NCBI RefSeq assembly: GCF_002483235.1
Contig: NZ_DLHN01000001.1
Coordinates: forward strand, 50,355-114,354
Length of the DNA: 64,000 nt
Origin: Pedobacter glucosidilyticus
Lineage (GTDB): Bacteria > Bacteroidota > Bacteroidia > Sphingobacteriales > Sphingobacteriaceae
Direction: 5' to 3'
Of this stretch, positions 43,952 through 53,686 are shown piece after piece. The translations under genes were made by a program, and so were the position numbers. The stretch's first letter is position 1, and each line of letters starts with the position of its first letter. The notes below the pieces were generated by a model, which saw nothing but the letters and a program-made list of their open reading frames with translations, was not told the origin of the DNA and ran no database searches.

Positions 43952-44476
43952 ATGAGATATATAATATCTGTTTTATTAATCGTTATAAGTAGCGTTGGAG
44001 TTTTTGCACAGCGTTTAGCTTATGTTGATTCAGACTATATATTAAAGCATGTTCCAGAATATTCATCGGCACAAAAACAGCTTGATGGTTTATCAGAACA
44101 ATGGCAAAAAGAAATTGATAAAAAGTTTCAGGAAGTAGAAACCTTAAATAAAGCTTATTTAGCAGATCAGGTTTTATTAACCGATGAGATGCGTAACAAG
44201 CGAGAAGAAGAAATCAAAGCAAAAGAACAAGAAGCTACAGAGCTACAGCAAAAACGCTTTGGCTTTGAAGGAGAGCTTTATCAACAAAGATTAAAATTAA
44301 TCAAACCCATTCAAGAAAAAATAGGAAAAGCAATTGAAGAATATGCAGCCAGAGAAGGACTAGATATGATATTAGACAAAGCTTCTGTAACCATGCTTTT
44401 TGCTAGGCCCAATTTTGATCGAAGTAATGATATTATAACAAGATTAGGATATAAGCCAGGTTCATTTGCTAAATAG
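43952..44476 (+). CDS. OmpH/Skp family periplasmic chaperone (first copy)
   Basis: A 174-residue periplasmic chaperone. The signal peptide ends near VFAQ at about residue 19; the mature chain starts RLAYVDSDYILKHVPEYSSA, as in Skp/OmpH proteins. Long charged helices form the tentacle-like arms (residues 50-115), and the DMILDKASVTMLFARPNFDR segment near the C-terminus closes the fold. It is eight bases after bamA and 44 bases before a second skp-like gene. The two copies probably arose by duplication but are clearly different in sequence. Role: carries unfolded outer-membrane proteins to BamA. Confidence 0.92.
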   Translation: MRYIISVLLIVISSVGVFAQRLAYVDSDYILKHVPEYSSAQKQLDGLSEQWQKEIDKKFQEVETLNKAYLADQVLLTDEMRNKREEEIKAKEQEATELQQKRFGFEGELYQQRLKLIKPIQEKIGKAIEEYAAREGLDMILDKASVTMLFARPNFDRSNDIITRLGYKPGSFAK

Positions 44477-44520
44477 GAAAATTTATTATAAACTCGTAAA
44501 AACAAAAAATACAAATAGAA

Positions 44521-45033
44521 ATGAAAAGATTATTTAAGATTGCGTTAGTAGCAGGATGTTTATTTTTTGCTGGGAATGTGGCTAATGCACAACAGAAAAT
44601 TGCTTATATCAATTCCGCAGAGCTTATTAAAGCTATGCCAGAAGTAGCAACAGCAGACAAACAATTAGAAACGTATAAAACCACCTTAGATACAGACGGT
44701 AAAACAATGTATTCAGAGTATCAAGCTAAAGTTCAAGATTATCAATCTAAAGAAAAAACTTTAAGCGATGCTATGAAAGAGATGAAAATCAAAGAAATTC
44801 AAGACTTAGAGAAAAGAATCCAAGAGTTTCAACAAAAAGCCGGCGAAAATTTCGAGAAAAAAAGAGGTGAGTTATACGATCCAATTCTTAAAAAAGCAGA
44901 AGATGCTGTAAAAGCAGTAGCTAAAGAAAAAGGTTATGCTTATGTTTTTGATACAACCCAACCAGGTATTGTTTACTTTGATGGTGGTATCAATATCATT
45001 GCAGATGTTAAAACTAAATTAGGTTTAAAATAA
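44521..45033 (+). CDS. OmpH/Skp family periplasmic chaperone (second copy)
   Basis: A 170-residue chaperone. The signal peptide ends near ANAQ (residue 24); then KIAYINSAELIKAMPEVATA starts the mature chain, with the Skp N-terminal strand pattern. The charged helical arm covers 55-120, and the end reads GYAYVFDTTQPGIVYFDGGI, which differs from the first copy. It closes the bamA-skp-skp series and is followed by a strong terminator (45061-45097). Two tandem ompH-type genes after bamA is the usual order in Bacteroidota. Confidence 0.93.
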   Translation: MKRLFKIALVAGCLFFAGNVANAQQKIAYINSAELIKAMPEVATADKQLETYKTTLDTDGKTMYSEYQAKVQDYQSKEKTLSDAMKEMKIKEIQDLEKRIQEFQQKAGENFEKKRGELYDPILKKAEDAVKAVAKEKGYAYVFDTTQPGIVYFDGGINIIADVKTKLGLK

Positions 45034-45060
45034 TATTGCTTTAAGCACTGTAAAACGTCT

Positions 45061-45097
45061 AAATGCGAAGTCAATTTATAAGGCTTCGCATTTTTTT
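45061..45097 (+). terminator. Rho-independent terminator after the second skp
   Basis: A 10-bp stem (AAATGCGAAG at 45061-45070 with 45084-45093), a 13-base loop and a run of seven T bases. It lies 28 bases past the second skp stop and before murI. Confidence 0.88.
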
Positions 45098-45125
45098 ATT
45101 TTATTTGTAGCTTATAACCAATTAC

Positions 45126-45938
45126 ATGAAAAAAACACAACCCATAGGTATTTTTGATTCTGGCATTGGTGGGCTAACGGTAGCTAGTGCTATCAGAAAA
45201 GTACTTCCGCATGAAAAAATTATTTATTTTGGAGATACTGCACACATGCCTTACGGCGATAAATCTCCGGAAGCTATAAAATACTACAGTCTTAAAATTG
45301 GCAAGTTTTTGCAAGAAAAAGGTTGTAAAGTAATTGTTATAGCTTGCAATACAGCGTCCTCTTTGGGTTATCAGGATTTAAAAGACTTCTTGGGAGAAGA
45401 GTTACCCATTTTTAATGTGATAGACCCAGTTGTTGATTATATCGTGAATCATCATGAATATAAAAAAGTTGGGGTAATAGCTACCAAAGCTACCATACGT
45501 TCTAATGTTTATGCCCTAAAAATTCAACAGGCAAAGCCAACTGTAGAAGTTAAATCTTTAGCAACCCCTTTGCTAGCTCCTATGATAGAGGAAGGCTTTT
45601 TTGAAAACAACATCAGTCAAACAATTATCAACTCTTATTTATCATCGCCAAAGCTTAAAAAAATAGATTCGCTTATTTTAGCTTGTACCCATTATCCCTT
45701 AATAAAAAAGGAAATAGAAGCTTACTATCACGAAAAAGTTGAAGTATTAAGTACGGCAGATATTGTTGCTGATGATGTTAAAAGGCAATTAGAGGTACTA
45801 AATCTCATTAACCCTACTGTAGAGCTACCTAAAGATGAATTTTATGTTTCTGATAAAACACCATCTTTTGAGCGTAGCACTAAAATATTTTTTGGGGACA
45901 AAATCAACCTCGTTCAAAAAAATATTTGGGATAAATAA
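45126..45938 (+). CDS. murI: Glutamate racemase
   Basis: A 270-residue racemase that supplies D-glutamate for peptidoglycan. The start PIGIFDSGIGGLTVASAIRK has the conserved DSG; the two catalytic cysteines lie in VIACNTASSLGYQ and LILACTHYPLIKKE. So both active-site bases are present. A near-consensus -7 box (TTTATTTG) lies upstream, after the skp terminator, so it seems to be its own transcription unit. It completes an envelope-precursor cluster with uppS. Confidence 0.96.
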   Translation: MKKTQPIGIFDSGIGGLTVASAIRKVLPHEKIIYFGDTAHMPYGDKSPEAIKYYSLKIGKFLQEKGCKVIVIACNTASSLGYQDLKDFLGEELPIFNVIDPVVDYIVNHHEYKKVGVIATKATIRSNVYALKIQQAKPTVEVKSLATPLLAPMIEEGFFENNISQTIINSYLSSPKLKKIDSLILACTHYPLIKKEIEAYYHEKVEVLSTADIVADDVKRQLEVLNLINPTVELPKDEFYVSDKTPSFERSTKIFFGDKINLVQKNIWDK

Positions 45939-45980
45939 GCTATTTTATCATTCTTAGGGGCATTTTAGAATCTAAATCAT

Positions 45981-45988
45981 TAAGTTTG
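45981..45988 (+). promoter_or_regulatory. -7 box (TAAGTTTG) for the nuoH-N operon
   Basis: TAAGTTTG is an exact TAnnTTTG match, 28 bases before the TTG start of nuoH. It shows that the nuoH-N genes have a promoter next to nuoH rather than being only the tail of a longer nuo operon. Confidence 0.6.
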
Positions 45989-46016
45989 CAATCTTAATAA
46001 ACTAAGCTGTTTAAGA

Positions 46017-47087
46017 TTGGACTTTTACATCCTCTATATCCTTACCGCAAGCCTCATTTTTGCATTTATTGCAGTGTTTTCTCTATTTGGCGTTTATGCA
46101 GAAAGGAAAATATCGGCTTTTATTCAAGACAGACTTGGTCCAATGGAAGTAGGTAAGTTTGGTTGGATGCAAACCATTGCCGATATTCTAAAGCTTATTC
46201 AAAAAGAATTTATAGTTCCTACCGTTGCAGATAAAGTACTTTTTACTTTAGCACCTGTCATCATATTTGTAGCCGTTTACTTAGGTTTTGCAGCTTTACC
46301 TTGGGCTCCAGGTTTAACACCTGTAAGCATGAATTTAGGCGTTTTTTATGTATTCGCCATTATTTCAGTTGAAGCTTTGGGTATTTTAATGGCCGGTTGG
46401 GGTTCAAACAATAAATATAGTTTAATTGGTGCGGTACGTTCTGTAGCGCAAATAGTTTCTTACGAAATTCCTATTGGTTTTGCCATTATAGCTGCGGTTA
46501 TGATAGCTCAGACGCTAGATTTACAGCTTATTGGTTTAAATCAAGGTGTTTTAGCTCAACAAGAAATAAGATTTTTTGGCTTTTGGGATGTTAAAGACAT
46601 TGGTGGCATATTAGCATGGAATGTTTTTCAAGCACCACATTTAATCATCGCTTATATCATTTACTTTATAGCTTCATTGGCCGAGTGTAACAGAGCACCT
46701 TTTGATATTCCAGAGGCGGAATCTGAATTGATTGGAGGCTTCCATACAGAATACACCGGATTAAGATTTGCCTTTATTTTCTTAGCAGAATATGCTATGA
46801 TGTTTTTAGTAGCCATGTTTGGTGTAACCTTATTTTTAGGTGCTTGGAATACACCTTTACCAAATATCGGAAGTTTAAAACTAGCAGATTATACTACAGG
46901 TATGTTTTGGGGTGTATTTTGGGTGTTGATAAAAAGCTTGCTTGTAGTTGCAGCCCAAATGTGGATTAGATGGACTTTACCACGTTTACGGGTAGACCAA
47001 TTGATGAGTTTATGTTGGAAAGTGCTCACGCCTTTAGCTTTTGCATGTTTAGTTATTTCAGGTTTATGGAGGCTGTTGTTGTTTTAA
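46017..47087 (+). CDS. nuoH: NADH-quinone oxidoreductase subunit H
   Basis: A 356-residue inner-membrane subunit of complex I that forms part of the quinone-binding site. It has eight or more helices; the block GVYAERKISAFIQDRLGPME is highly conserved, and NRAPFDIPEAESELIGGFHT with EYTGLRFAFIFLAEYAMM is another NuoH signature. The frame opens with a TTG at 46017. There is no in-frame ATG further upstream before a stop, so TTG is the likely start. An exact -7 box lies 28 bases before it. No nuoA-G genes precede it, and the gene upstream is murI. Confidence 0.95.
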   Translation: MDFYILYILTASLIFAFIAVFSLFGVYAERKISAFIQDRLGPMEVGKFGWMQTIADILKLIQKEFIVPTVADKVLFTLAPVIIFVAVYLGFAALPWAPGLTPVSMNLGVFYVFAIISVEALGILMAGWGSNNKYSLIGAVRSVAQIVSYEIPIGFAIIAAVMIAQTLDLQLIGLNQGVLAQQEIRFFGFWDVKDIGGILAWNVFQAPHLIIAYIIYFIASLAECNRAPFDIPEAESELIGGFHTEYTGLRFAFIFLAEYAMMFLVAMFGVTLFLGAWNTPLPNIGSLKLADYTTGMFWGVFWVLIKSLLVVAAQMWIRWTLPRLRVDQLMSLCWKVLTPLAFACLVISGLWRLLLF

Positions 47088-47088
47088 T

Positions 47089-47673
47089 ATGATAAAAGAA
47101 GCTTTAAACGGATTTACTACAGCATGGAAAGGGTTAACCTTAACCATCAAGCATTTTTTTAACGCTAAAGCGGATAAGAAAATAAAATCTGTAGAAGAAA
47201 GCGGATATTTTGATCAAACAGAGGGCATAGTAACCGTTCAATATCCAAAAGAAACTATACCTGTACCAGAAGTAGGTAGATATCAATTACATGTAGAAAT
47301 TGATGATTGTATTGTATGTGATTTATGCGCAAAAATATGCCCCGTTAATTGTATTGATATAGAATCTATTAAAGCCACAGAAGCTATAGGCAAAACCTCC
47401 GATGGCTCTGTTAAACGATTGTATGCGCCAAAGTTTGATATCGATATGGCCAAATGTATGTATTGCGGTTTATGCACTACAGTTTGCCCAACAGAATGTA
47501 TCACCATGACAAGCGAATACGACAGAAGTGTGCCTCATATTTCTGATTTGAATTATAAATTTGCAACCATGACTGATGTCGAGGCAGAAGAAAAAAGACA
47601 GGCATTAGAACAACAATTGGCAGAACGACAAGCGGCAAAATTAGCAGCACTTAAGCAAGATAATAAAGAATAA
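47089..47673 (+). CDS. nuoI: NADH-quinone oxidoreductase subunit I
   Basis: A 194-residue ferredoxin-like subunit that carries electrons to the quinone site. It has two 4Fe-4S motifs, Cys74/77/80/84 (CIVCDLCAKICPVNC) and Cys123/126/129/133 (CMYCGLCTTVCPTEC), so both clusters N6a and N6b can form. The first 60 residues are amphipathic and the last 30 are an Ala/Gln-rich helix. It starts two bases after nuoH. It is the only cluster-bearing (peripheral) subunit encoded in this operon. Confidence 0.95.
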   Translation: MIKEALNGFTTAWKGLTLTIKHFFNAKADKKIKSVEESGYFDQTEGIVTVQYPKETIPVPEVGRYQLHVEIDDCIVCDLCAKICPVNCIDIESIKATEAIGKTSDGSVKRLYAPKFDIDMAKCMYCGLCTTVCPTECITMTSEYDRSVPHISDLNYKFATMTDVEAEEKRQALEQQLAERQAAKLAALKQDNKE

Positions 47674-47722
47674 ACACATTTCTTTTGTTTGGCGATTAAG
47701 CCATCCATCAGAAAAATATAAT

Positions 47723-48265
47723 ATGGTAGAACAGATAGTATTTTACGTTTTTGCAGCGATAGCCATTTTAAGTGGCGTTTATGTAGTAGCTAGTCAAAAC
47801 TTGGTGCGTTCTGTTTTTATGTTTTTTGTTACACTGTTAAGCGTAGCAGGATTATATATTTTTGCCTTAGCAGATTTTGTAGCCCTAACCCAAATTGTTA
47901 TTTACGTTGGTGGTGTATTGGTCATGCTCTTGTTTGTTTTTATGCTTTCTTCAAAAGATTCTTTAGACAATATCATCAATCTAAAGAAAGAAGCTCTCTC
48001 TGCAAACAGAATTCCAGCAACTATAATCACTATAGCCTTACTAGCCATCATAAGCTACGCCATTTTATTAGTTGATTTTGAGCAATTAGATTGGATAAAA
48101 TCAAACAAATTATTGATAGACAAAGCACAAACCAGTAATGTTCATAACATTGGGGTGAATATTATGGGAAGATTTTTACTGCCTTTCGAGTTGATTTCTA
48201 TTTTATTGATGATGACTTTAGTAGGTGCAGCTCATTTAGCTAGAAAGGAGCCTACTAATGATTAG
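47723..48265 (+). CDS. nuoJ: NADH-quinone oxidoreductase subunit J
   Basis: A 180-residue inner-membrane subunit with five predicted helices. The segment VASQNLVRSVFMFFVTLLSV and FVALTQIVIYVGGVLVMLLF are the conserved NuoJ blocks, with the TQIVIYVGGVLVM helix containing the pi-bulge region linked to proton pumping. It ends in an eight-base overlap with nuoK. There is a 49-base gap after nuoI. Confidence 0.94.
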   Translation: MVEQIVFYVFAAIAILSGVYVVASQNLVRSVFMFFVTLLSVAGLYIFALADFVALTQIVIYVGGVLVMLLFVFMLSSKDSLDNIINLKKEALSANRIPATIITIALLAIISYAILLVDFEQLDWIKSNKLLIDKAQTSNVHNIGVNIMGRFLLPFELISILLMMTLVGAAHLARKEPTND

Positions 48266-48563
48266 TTTGCAGCATTTTTTATTTATAGCAGCTATTTTAT
48301 TTTGTTTAGGTATTTACGCAGTTATCACTAGAAAAAATGCCATACAAGTTTTAATTGGTATAGAATTGATGATAAATGCTTCTATCTTAAATTTGGTAGC
48401 TTTTGCTAGATACGATGTTGTCAATAACAATGGGCAGCTTTTTGCCTTATTTGTTATTGTTTTGGCTGCTGCTTCTGTAGCCGTTGGTTTGGTTATCATA
48501 TTAAACTTCTTTAAAAGGGTAAAAACCATCGACCCTAATAAAGCTAATTCTTTAAGAGGTTAA
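48258..48563 (+). CDS. nuoK: NADH-quinone oxidoreductase subunit K
   Basis: A 101-residue inner-membrane subunit with three helices. GIYAVITRKNAIQVLIGIEL and LMINASILNLVAFARYD carry the conserved buried glutamates used for proton movement (the Glu in IGIELM and the more N-terminal one). The start ATG lies within the last codons of nuoJ (eight-base overlap). The last base of its stop is the first base of the nuoL ATG. Confidence 0.95.
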   Translation: MISLQHFLFIAAILFCLGIYAVITRKNAIQVLIGIELMINASILNLVAFARYDVVNNNGQLFALFVIVLAAASVAVGLVIILNFFKRVKTIDPNKANSLRG

Positions 48564-50614
48564 TGGATAATATCATCAACATATCAAATCAAGTAGTGCT
48601 AATTTTAGCTTTCTTACTTGTTTGTGCTCCATTATTATCTTTTTTCTTGAGTTTAATTTTTAAGCGTTTTGCATCAGTTATTGCTATAACTAGTATTTCA
48701 ACAAGTTTTATAACAGCTATTATCCTTTTTATAAAGATTTGGTTTGGTAAAACGCTTCATTTTTCTATCCCTTGGATAGCTTTTAATAATTTTGATATCC
48801 GTTTAGGCTTCTTATTGAATAACCTCACGGTTATCATGCTATTATTAATCACCTTAATAGCCTTATTGGTTCATATCTACTCCGTAGAGTATATGGCAAA
48901 AGATAAGCTTAAACCACGTTATTTTGCCTATTTAAGCTTGTTTTGTTTCTCTATGCTGAGCTTGGTTTTAGCCGATAACCTTTTCTTGATTTATATTTTT
49001 TGGGAATTGGTAGGTTTTTCCTCTTACTTGTTGATAGGTTTCTGGTTTACTAAGGAAAAAGCTGTTTTGGCCAATAAAAAAGCTTTTATTATGAATAGGC
49101 TTGGCGATTTAGGTTTTCTAACCGGTATCATGATTATGCTAAGCCATTTCCATACACTAGATATCGAGGCTTTATTTGGTAGCGGTAATTTAATTGCATC
49201 TTCTTTTGTTACCAATGGCATGTGGGTAAGTCCGTTTAACATGATGCCTGATTATTGGTTAACAATAGCAGGTATTTGTTTCTTTGCTGGCGCTGTTGCT
49301 AAGTCGGCACAATTTCCACTACATACTTGGTTGCCCGATGCTATGGAGGGGCCAACCGCAGTTTCTTCCTTAATACATGCTGCAACTATGGTGGCTGCTG
49401 GTGTTTTCTTATTGGTAAGGATAGCGCCTTTATTTAATGAAACCGTTTTAATCGTAATAGCATCAATAGGTGTATTTACAGCTTTTATGGCTGCTACTAT
49501 TGCACTTACTCAAAATGATATCAAAAGGGTTTTAGCTTTTTCTACCATTTCTCAATTAGGCTTTATGATGTTGGCCATTGGCGTGGGCGACGAAGCTTCT
49601 GCAATTTTTCATCTCGTAACCCATGCTTTTTTTAAGTGTTTACTGTTTTTAGGTGCAGGTATCATTATTCATGAATTACATCACTTAAAAGAAAAACATC
49701 AACTACAGTTTGATGAACAAGATATGACTTTCATGGGCGGGCTTTTTAAAAGTATGCCTATAACAGCTATTGTTTTCATTATAGCAGCCATGGCTTTATC
49801 GGGTTTACCCTTTACCTCAGGTTATTTATCTAAAGATGCTATTTTGATTAGTGTTTTCGAGTGGGCTGATGTAAAAGGTGGTATTTTCTGGATTTTTCCA
49901 ATCATCGTTTCATTAACCTCATGGTTAACTACTTTTTATATTTTTAGAGTAGTTTTTAAAGTATTCTTTGGCGATTTTAGACTACCTCAGTTGTTAGATG
50001 TAGAAAACCATCAATTTCACATTCACGAAGCTAATGCTTGGTTAAAATATCCAGTAATGGTATTAGCTGTTTTTTGTGTGGCATTTGTTTTCTCCTATCA
50101 ACCATTTAGTTTAGAGGCATCGTGGTTATTCCATCAGTTGGCACCACAACAGCATGTAGGTGGTATTTATCATATTTTAGTGCCTGTTTACATCAATATT
50201 TTAAGCCTAGGTTTGCTGTTGATTACATATTTGGCTTATGCTAAAAACAAATTCAGTTTTGGTTTAGAACAAACCTGGGTTTATAAGTTTTCTTATCAAC
50301 AATGGTACTTTAATGAGATTTATGATGCAGCCATCGTAAAACCCATTTTACTTAAAGCTAAAGCCTATTATTGGTTTGATAAAAATGTGATAGATGGTTT
50401 AGTAAATTCATCAGCTACAGCTATTATACATATTTCAAGTATCGCTAACTGGTTTGATGTACACATTATAGACGGCTTAGTTAATGGTTTAGCCAGCGTG
50501 GTAGAACGTTTGAATATTTGGTTTAGAAATGTCCAAAACGGAAAAGTACAGCATTACATCATCTGGATGCTTTTAATCATGATTACTTTCTTTATATATC
50601 TAATGATATTTTAA
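48563..50614 (+). CDS. nuoL: NADH-quinone oxidoreductase subunit L
   Basis: A 683-residue antiporter-like subunit, the distal proton pump of complex I. The core has the usual 14-helix pattern; HTWLPDAMEGPTAVSSLIHA and ATMVAAGVFLLVRIAPLF form the conserved block with Lys/Glu in broken helices. A C-terminal lateral helix of about 100 residues (after 560) ends in a hydrophobic anchor. Its ATG shares a base with the nuoK stop (TAATG). One base separates it from nuoM. Confidence 0.96.
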   Translation: MDNIINISNQVVLILAFLLVCAPLLSFFLSLIFKRFASVIAITSISTSFITAIILFIKIWFGKTLHFSIPWIAFNNFDIRLGFLLNNLTVIMLLLITLIALLVHIYSVEYMAKDKLKPRYFAYLSLFCFSMLSLVLADNLFLIYIFWELVGFSSYLLIGFWFTKEKAVLANKKAFIMNRLGDLGFLTGIMIMLSHFHTLDIEALFGSGNLIASSFVTNGMWVSPFNMMPDYWLTIAGICFFAGAVAKSAQFPLHTWLPDAMEGPTAVSSLIHAATMVAAGVFLLVRIAPLFNETVLIVIASIGVFTAFMAATIALTQNDIKRVLAFSTISQLGFMMLAIGVGDEASAIFHLVTHAFFKCLLFLGAGIIIHELHHLKEKHQLQFDEQDMTFMGGLFKSMPITAIVFIIAAMALSGLPFTSGYLSKDAILISVFEWADVKGGIFWIFPIIVSLTSWLTTFYIFRVVFKVFFGDFRLPQLLDVENHQFHIHEANAWLKYPVMVLAVFCVAFVFSYQPFSLEASWLFHQLAPQQHVGGIYHILVPVYINILSLGLLLITYLAYAKNKFSFGLEQTWVYKFSYQQWYFNEIYDAAIVKPILLKAKAYYWFDKNVIDGLVNSSATAIIHISSIANWFDVHIIDGLVNGLASVVERLNIWFRNVQNGKVQHYIIWMLLIMITFFIYLMIF

Positions 50615-50615
50615 A

Positions 50616-52211
50616 ATGGGTTTATTATCAATTTTAATATTTGCGCCTTTACTTTTTGCTTTAATGATTTTGTTATTGCCTAAAAAGTATAGCCAAACTT
50701 ATAAATATTTTACCATTGCTGTAGCTGTAATACAGCTAGTTATAACAGCTTATATGTATTGCCAATTTCAAACCGGAGCAGCTTTTACGGGCGTAAATCA
50801 ATTAGATAGCTATCAGTTTAAAGAGTATTTACCTTGGATACGTTTAGATATAGGGAAGTTTGGCGCTTTACAAATAGATTATTTATTAGGTGTCGATGGC
50901 TTTTCTATTCCACTTTTGTTTTTATCAGCATTGGTTATGTTAATTGGGGCATTATCATCATGGGAAATAAAAGAAAATCATAAAGGATATTTTTCTTTAA
51001 TGATGTTGCTAAACACCGCCATCATGGGTGTTTTTTGTGCTTTAGATATCTTTTTATTTTACGTTTTTTACGAGTTGATGCTACTTCCTTTATATTTCCT
51101 TATCGGGATTTGGGGCGGAGTAAGAAGAGAATATGCAGCTATTAAGTTTTTCTTGTATACTTTACTAGGTTCGGTATTTATGTTATTGGTAATTGCAGGC
51201 TTATATTTTTCTGTGATAGACCCTCTAACCGGAAACCATACCTTCAATATCGTACACATGATGAACCCACAAAACTATGTGCCAGACGGTATTTTTTCTT
51301 TCCTAGCACATCAAGATATTTTAGGAATCCCGGCAAGGTTATTAGGTTTTATAATCGTGTTTATAGCTTTTGCTATTAAAGTGCCTATTGTGCCTTTTCA
51401 TACTTGGTTGCCTGATGCCCATGTGGAAGCACCAACACCAATTTCTATCATATTAGCAGGTATTTTATTAAAAGTAGGAGGTTACGGAATTATCAGAATC
51501 GCTTACAGTATATTCCCCGATGTAGCCTTAAATCTTTCTTTCTACATCGGTTTGTTAGGTGTAATTTCTATACTTTACGGAGCACTAGTTGCTTTAGCAC
51601 AAACAGATTTAAAACGCTTAATTGCTTATTCATCTGTATCTCACATGGGTTTTGTATTATTGGGTTTGGCATCACTAACCTCAGAAGGGATTAGTGGCGC
51701 CATGATGCAGATGATCTCTCATGGTTTCTTATCAGTGATGTTGTTTTTTATTGTAGGGGTTATTTACAATCGTGTTCATGATAGGTATATCTATAACTTT
51801 AGAGGCTTAGCCACGCACATGCCTATTTATACAGGTTTTGTGATGATTGCCTTTTTTGCCTCTTTAGGTTTGCCAGGTTTTTCTGCTTTTATTGCTGAAG
51901 CATTTTCTTTGATAGGAGCTTTTAACTCAGAAAGTGTAAATGGCCTTATTCCACGTTGGATGGCTATTTTAGGCTCTTTAGGAATATTGTTAGGGGCCGC
52001 TTATTTACTTTGGACCTTGCAAAGAATGTTTTTTGGACAACTAAGAGTAAAGGAAGAAAACTGGCTCATAAAATTGAAAGATTTAAATGTAAGAGAAATT
52101 TTAACCCTGATACCATTAGCATTTTTTGCGATATTATTGGGTGTCATGCCTTCTTTGGTTTTTAATATCATCAACACATCTGTAAACCAGTTTATTTTAT
52201 TATTTACCTAA
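50616..52211 (+). CDS. nuoM: NADH-quinone oxidoreductase subunit M
   Basis: A 531-residue antiporter-like proton pump subunit. VPIVPFHTWLPDAHVEAPTP and SIILAGILLKVGGYGIIRIA are the NuoM signature, and the lysine in LLKVGGYG is the key residue in the broken helix. It overlaps nuoN by one base (TAATG) at its stop. Length and helix count are normal. Confidence 0.96.
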   Translation: MGLLSILIFAPLLFALMILLLPKKYSQTYKYFTIAVAVIQLVITAYMYCQFQTGAAFTGVNQLDSYQFKEYLPWIRLDIGKFGALQIDYLLGVDGFSIPLLFLSALVMLIGALSSWEIKENHKGYFSLMMLLNTAIMGVFCALDIFLFYVFYELMLLPLYFLIGIWGGVRREYAAIKFFLYTLLGSVFMLLVIAGLYFSVIDPLTGNHTFNIVHMMNPQNYVPDGIFSFLAHQDILGIPARLLGFIIVFIAFAIKVPIVPFHTWLPDAHVEAPTPISIILAGILLKVGGYGIIRIAYSIFPDVALNLSFYIGLLGVISILYGALVALAQTDLKRLIAYSSVSHMGFVLLGLASLTSEGISGAMMQMISHGFLSVMLFFIVGVIYNRVHDRYIYNFRGLATHMPIYTGFVMIAFFASLGLPGFSAFIAEAFSLIGAFNSESVNGLIPRWMAILGSLGILLGAAYLLWTLQRMFFGQLRVKEENWLIKLKDLNVREILTLIPLAFFAILLGVMPSLVFNIINTSVNQFILLFT

Positions 52212-53686
52212 TGCAAACAGGTTTAGATATAGCGCAATCAACGGAGAATATCATAACCTCTCTGTCTTACTTTATTCCAGAGTTTATCATAACTATAGGC
52301 TTTATGCTTGTCATTATCATAGATTTATTTCTAAAAAAGGCAGAGCGTTTGGTATTTTTTGCAACTATGCTTACACTGGTTTTAGCTGCTGTTGCATATC
52401 TTCTTCAGTTAAATATTATCCAAACGAACAGCTTATTATTGTTTAATGGGATGTTTTTACATAATAGCTATGTTATTGGGTTTAAGCTATTGGCTTTGTT
52501 TGCTTCAATAATATCTTTAGTATTTTTTAACCAGGATAAAGAGCTTAAAAACCATCCAAAAGGAATAAATGATTTTTATACCATTTTCCTAGGCAGTGTA
52601 TTAGGTTTGCTTACGCTGATATCATCTGCAAACTTATTAATGCTTTTTTTATCCATAGAGATGTTGTCTATAGCTTCTTATCTAATGGTTTCTTATACCA
52701 ATAAAGAGAAACTACAGGCAGAAGCGGGTATGAAATATGTGCTTTTCGGGGCTACAGCTTCGGCCATCATGTTATATGGTTTAACATTTTTATATGGTTT
52801 TTCTGGAACGCTAAACTTGTATAACGAAAATATTTTCACAGCTTTTGAACAAATAAACAGCTTTTCGGCGAGTTTAGTATTGCTAATGGTATTGGCAGGA
52901 ATAGGTTTTAAGCTATCATTTGTTCCCTTTCATTTTTGGACACCAGATGCTTATCAGCAAGCACCTACTTCTGTAAGTTCTTTTTTATCAACAGTACCAA
53001 AAATTGCAGTTTTTGCATTTTTATTTAGATTGGCAGCGCCATTTCAGCTTGTTGCTATACATTTTTCAACCATCATTTTGTTTGCAGCAGGTATAACCAT
53101 GCTGGTAGGAAATGTGATGGCGGTTTTCCAGAAAGATTTAAAAAGATTATTAGCTTATTCATCTATAGGGCATACAGGTTTTTTATTAATGTTGTTGGTT
53201 TTACCAGATGATAGCACCATGTCTAGCAATTTGTGGTTTTACCTATTTGCTTATAGTATCACCAATATTGGTGCTTTCATGAGTATAGCTTATTTAGAAG
53301 ATCGTTTTAATATTAAAACACTGCAACAATTGAAAGGCTTGGGTAAATTGAATACCATAATAGCACCATGTTTGGTTGTGTTTATGGTTTCTTTAACTGG
53401 TTTACCTCCAACGGTTGGTTTCATGGCGAAATTTGTAGTGTTTTCTTCTCTAATTTCTGAAACTATAGCTATTAACTTTCTTGCGCCAGTATTAATCGTT
53501 GCAGTATTAACCACTGTATTGTCTTTGTTCTATTATTTTAATATTCCACTTCATATTTATCTAAAAAAACCAGAAGAATTGATAGTTAAGAAGAAAAAAT
53601 CTATGATTTTCGATTTTTTTATTTTGATTCTTGCTATTATGGTATTGATAGCTGGTGTTTTTCCTGATATTTTTAAAATATTTTAG
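52211..53686 (+). CDS. nuoN: NADH-quinone oxidoreductase subunit N
   Basis: A 491-residue antiporter-like subunit, last of the nuoH-N series. FVPFHFWTPDAYQQAPTSVS and the KDLKRLLAYSSIGHTGFLLM block are the conserved NuoN segments. The C-terminus ends in a helix (LILAIMVLIAGVFPDIFKIF). No further nuo gene follows; after about 250 AT-rich bases comes amtB. No clear terminator hairpin was seen after the stop. Confidence 0.95.
   Translation: MQTGLDIAQSTENIITSLSYFIPEFIITIGFMLVIIIDLFLKKAERLVFFATMLTLVLAAVAYLLQLNIIQTNSLLLFNGMFLHNSYVIGFKLLALFASIISLVFFNQDKELKNHPKGINDFYTIFLGSVLGLLTLISSANLLMLFLSIEMLSIASYLMVSYTNKEKLQAEAGMKYVLFGATASAIMLYGLTFLYGFSGTLNLYNENIFTAFEQINSFSASLVLLMVLAGIGFKLSFVPFHFWTPDAYQQAPTSVSSFLSTVPKIAVFAFLFRLAAPFQLVAIHFSTIILFAAGITMLVGNVMAVFQKDLKRLLAYSSIGHTGFLLMLLVLPDDSTMSSNLWFYLFAYSITNIGAFMSIAYLEDRFNIKTLQQLKGLGKLNTIIAPCLVVFMVSLTGLPPTVGFMAKFVVFSSLISETIAINFLAPVLIVAVLTTVLSLFYYFNIPLHIYLKKPEELIVKKKKSMIFDFFILILAIMVLIAGVFPDIFKIF

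Noticed and set aside
43952..45033. Recent duplication of skp by a mobile event
   Set aside because: The two copies are clearly divergent, and two ompH-type genes after bamA are the standard order in the phylum.
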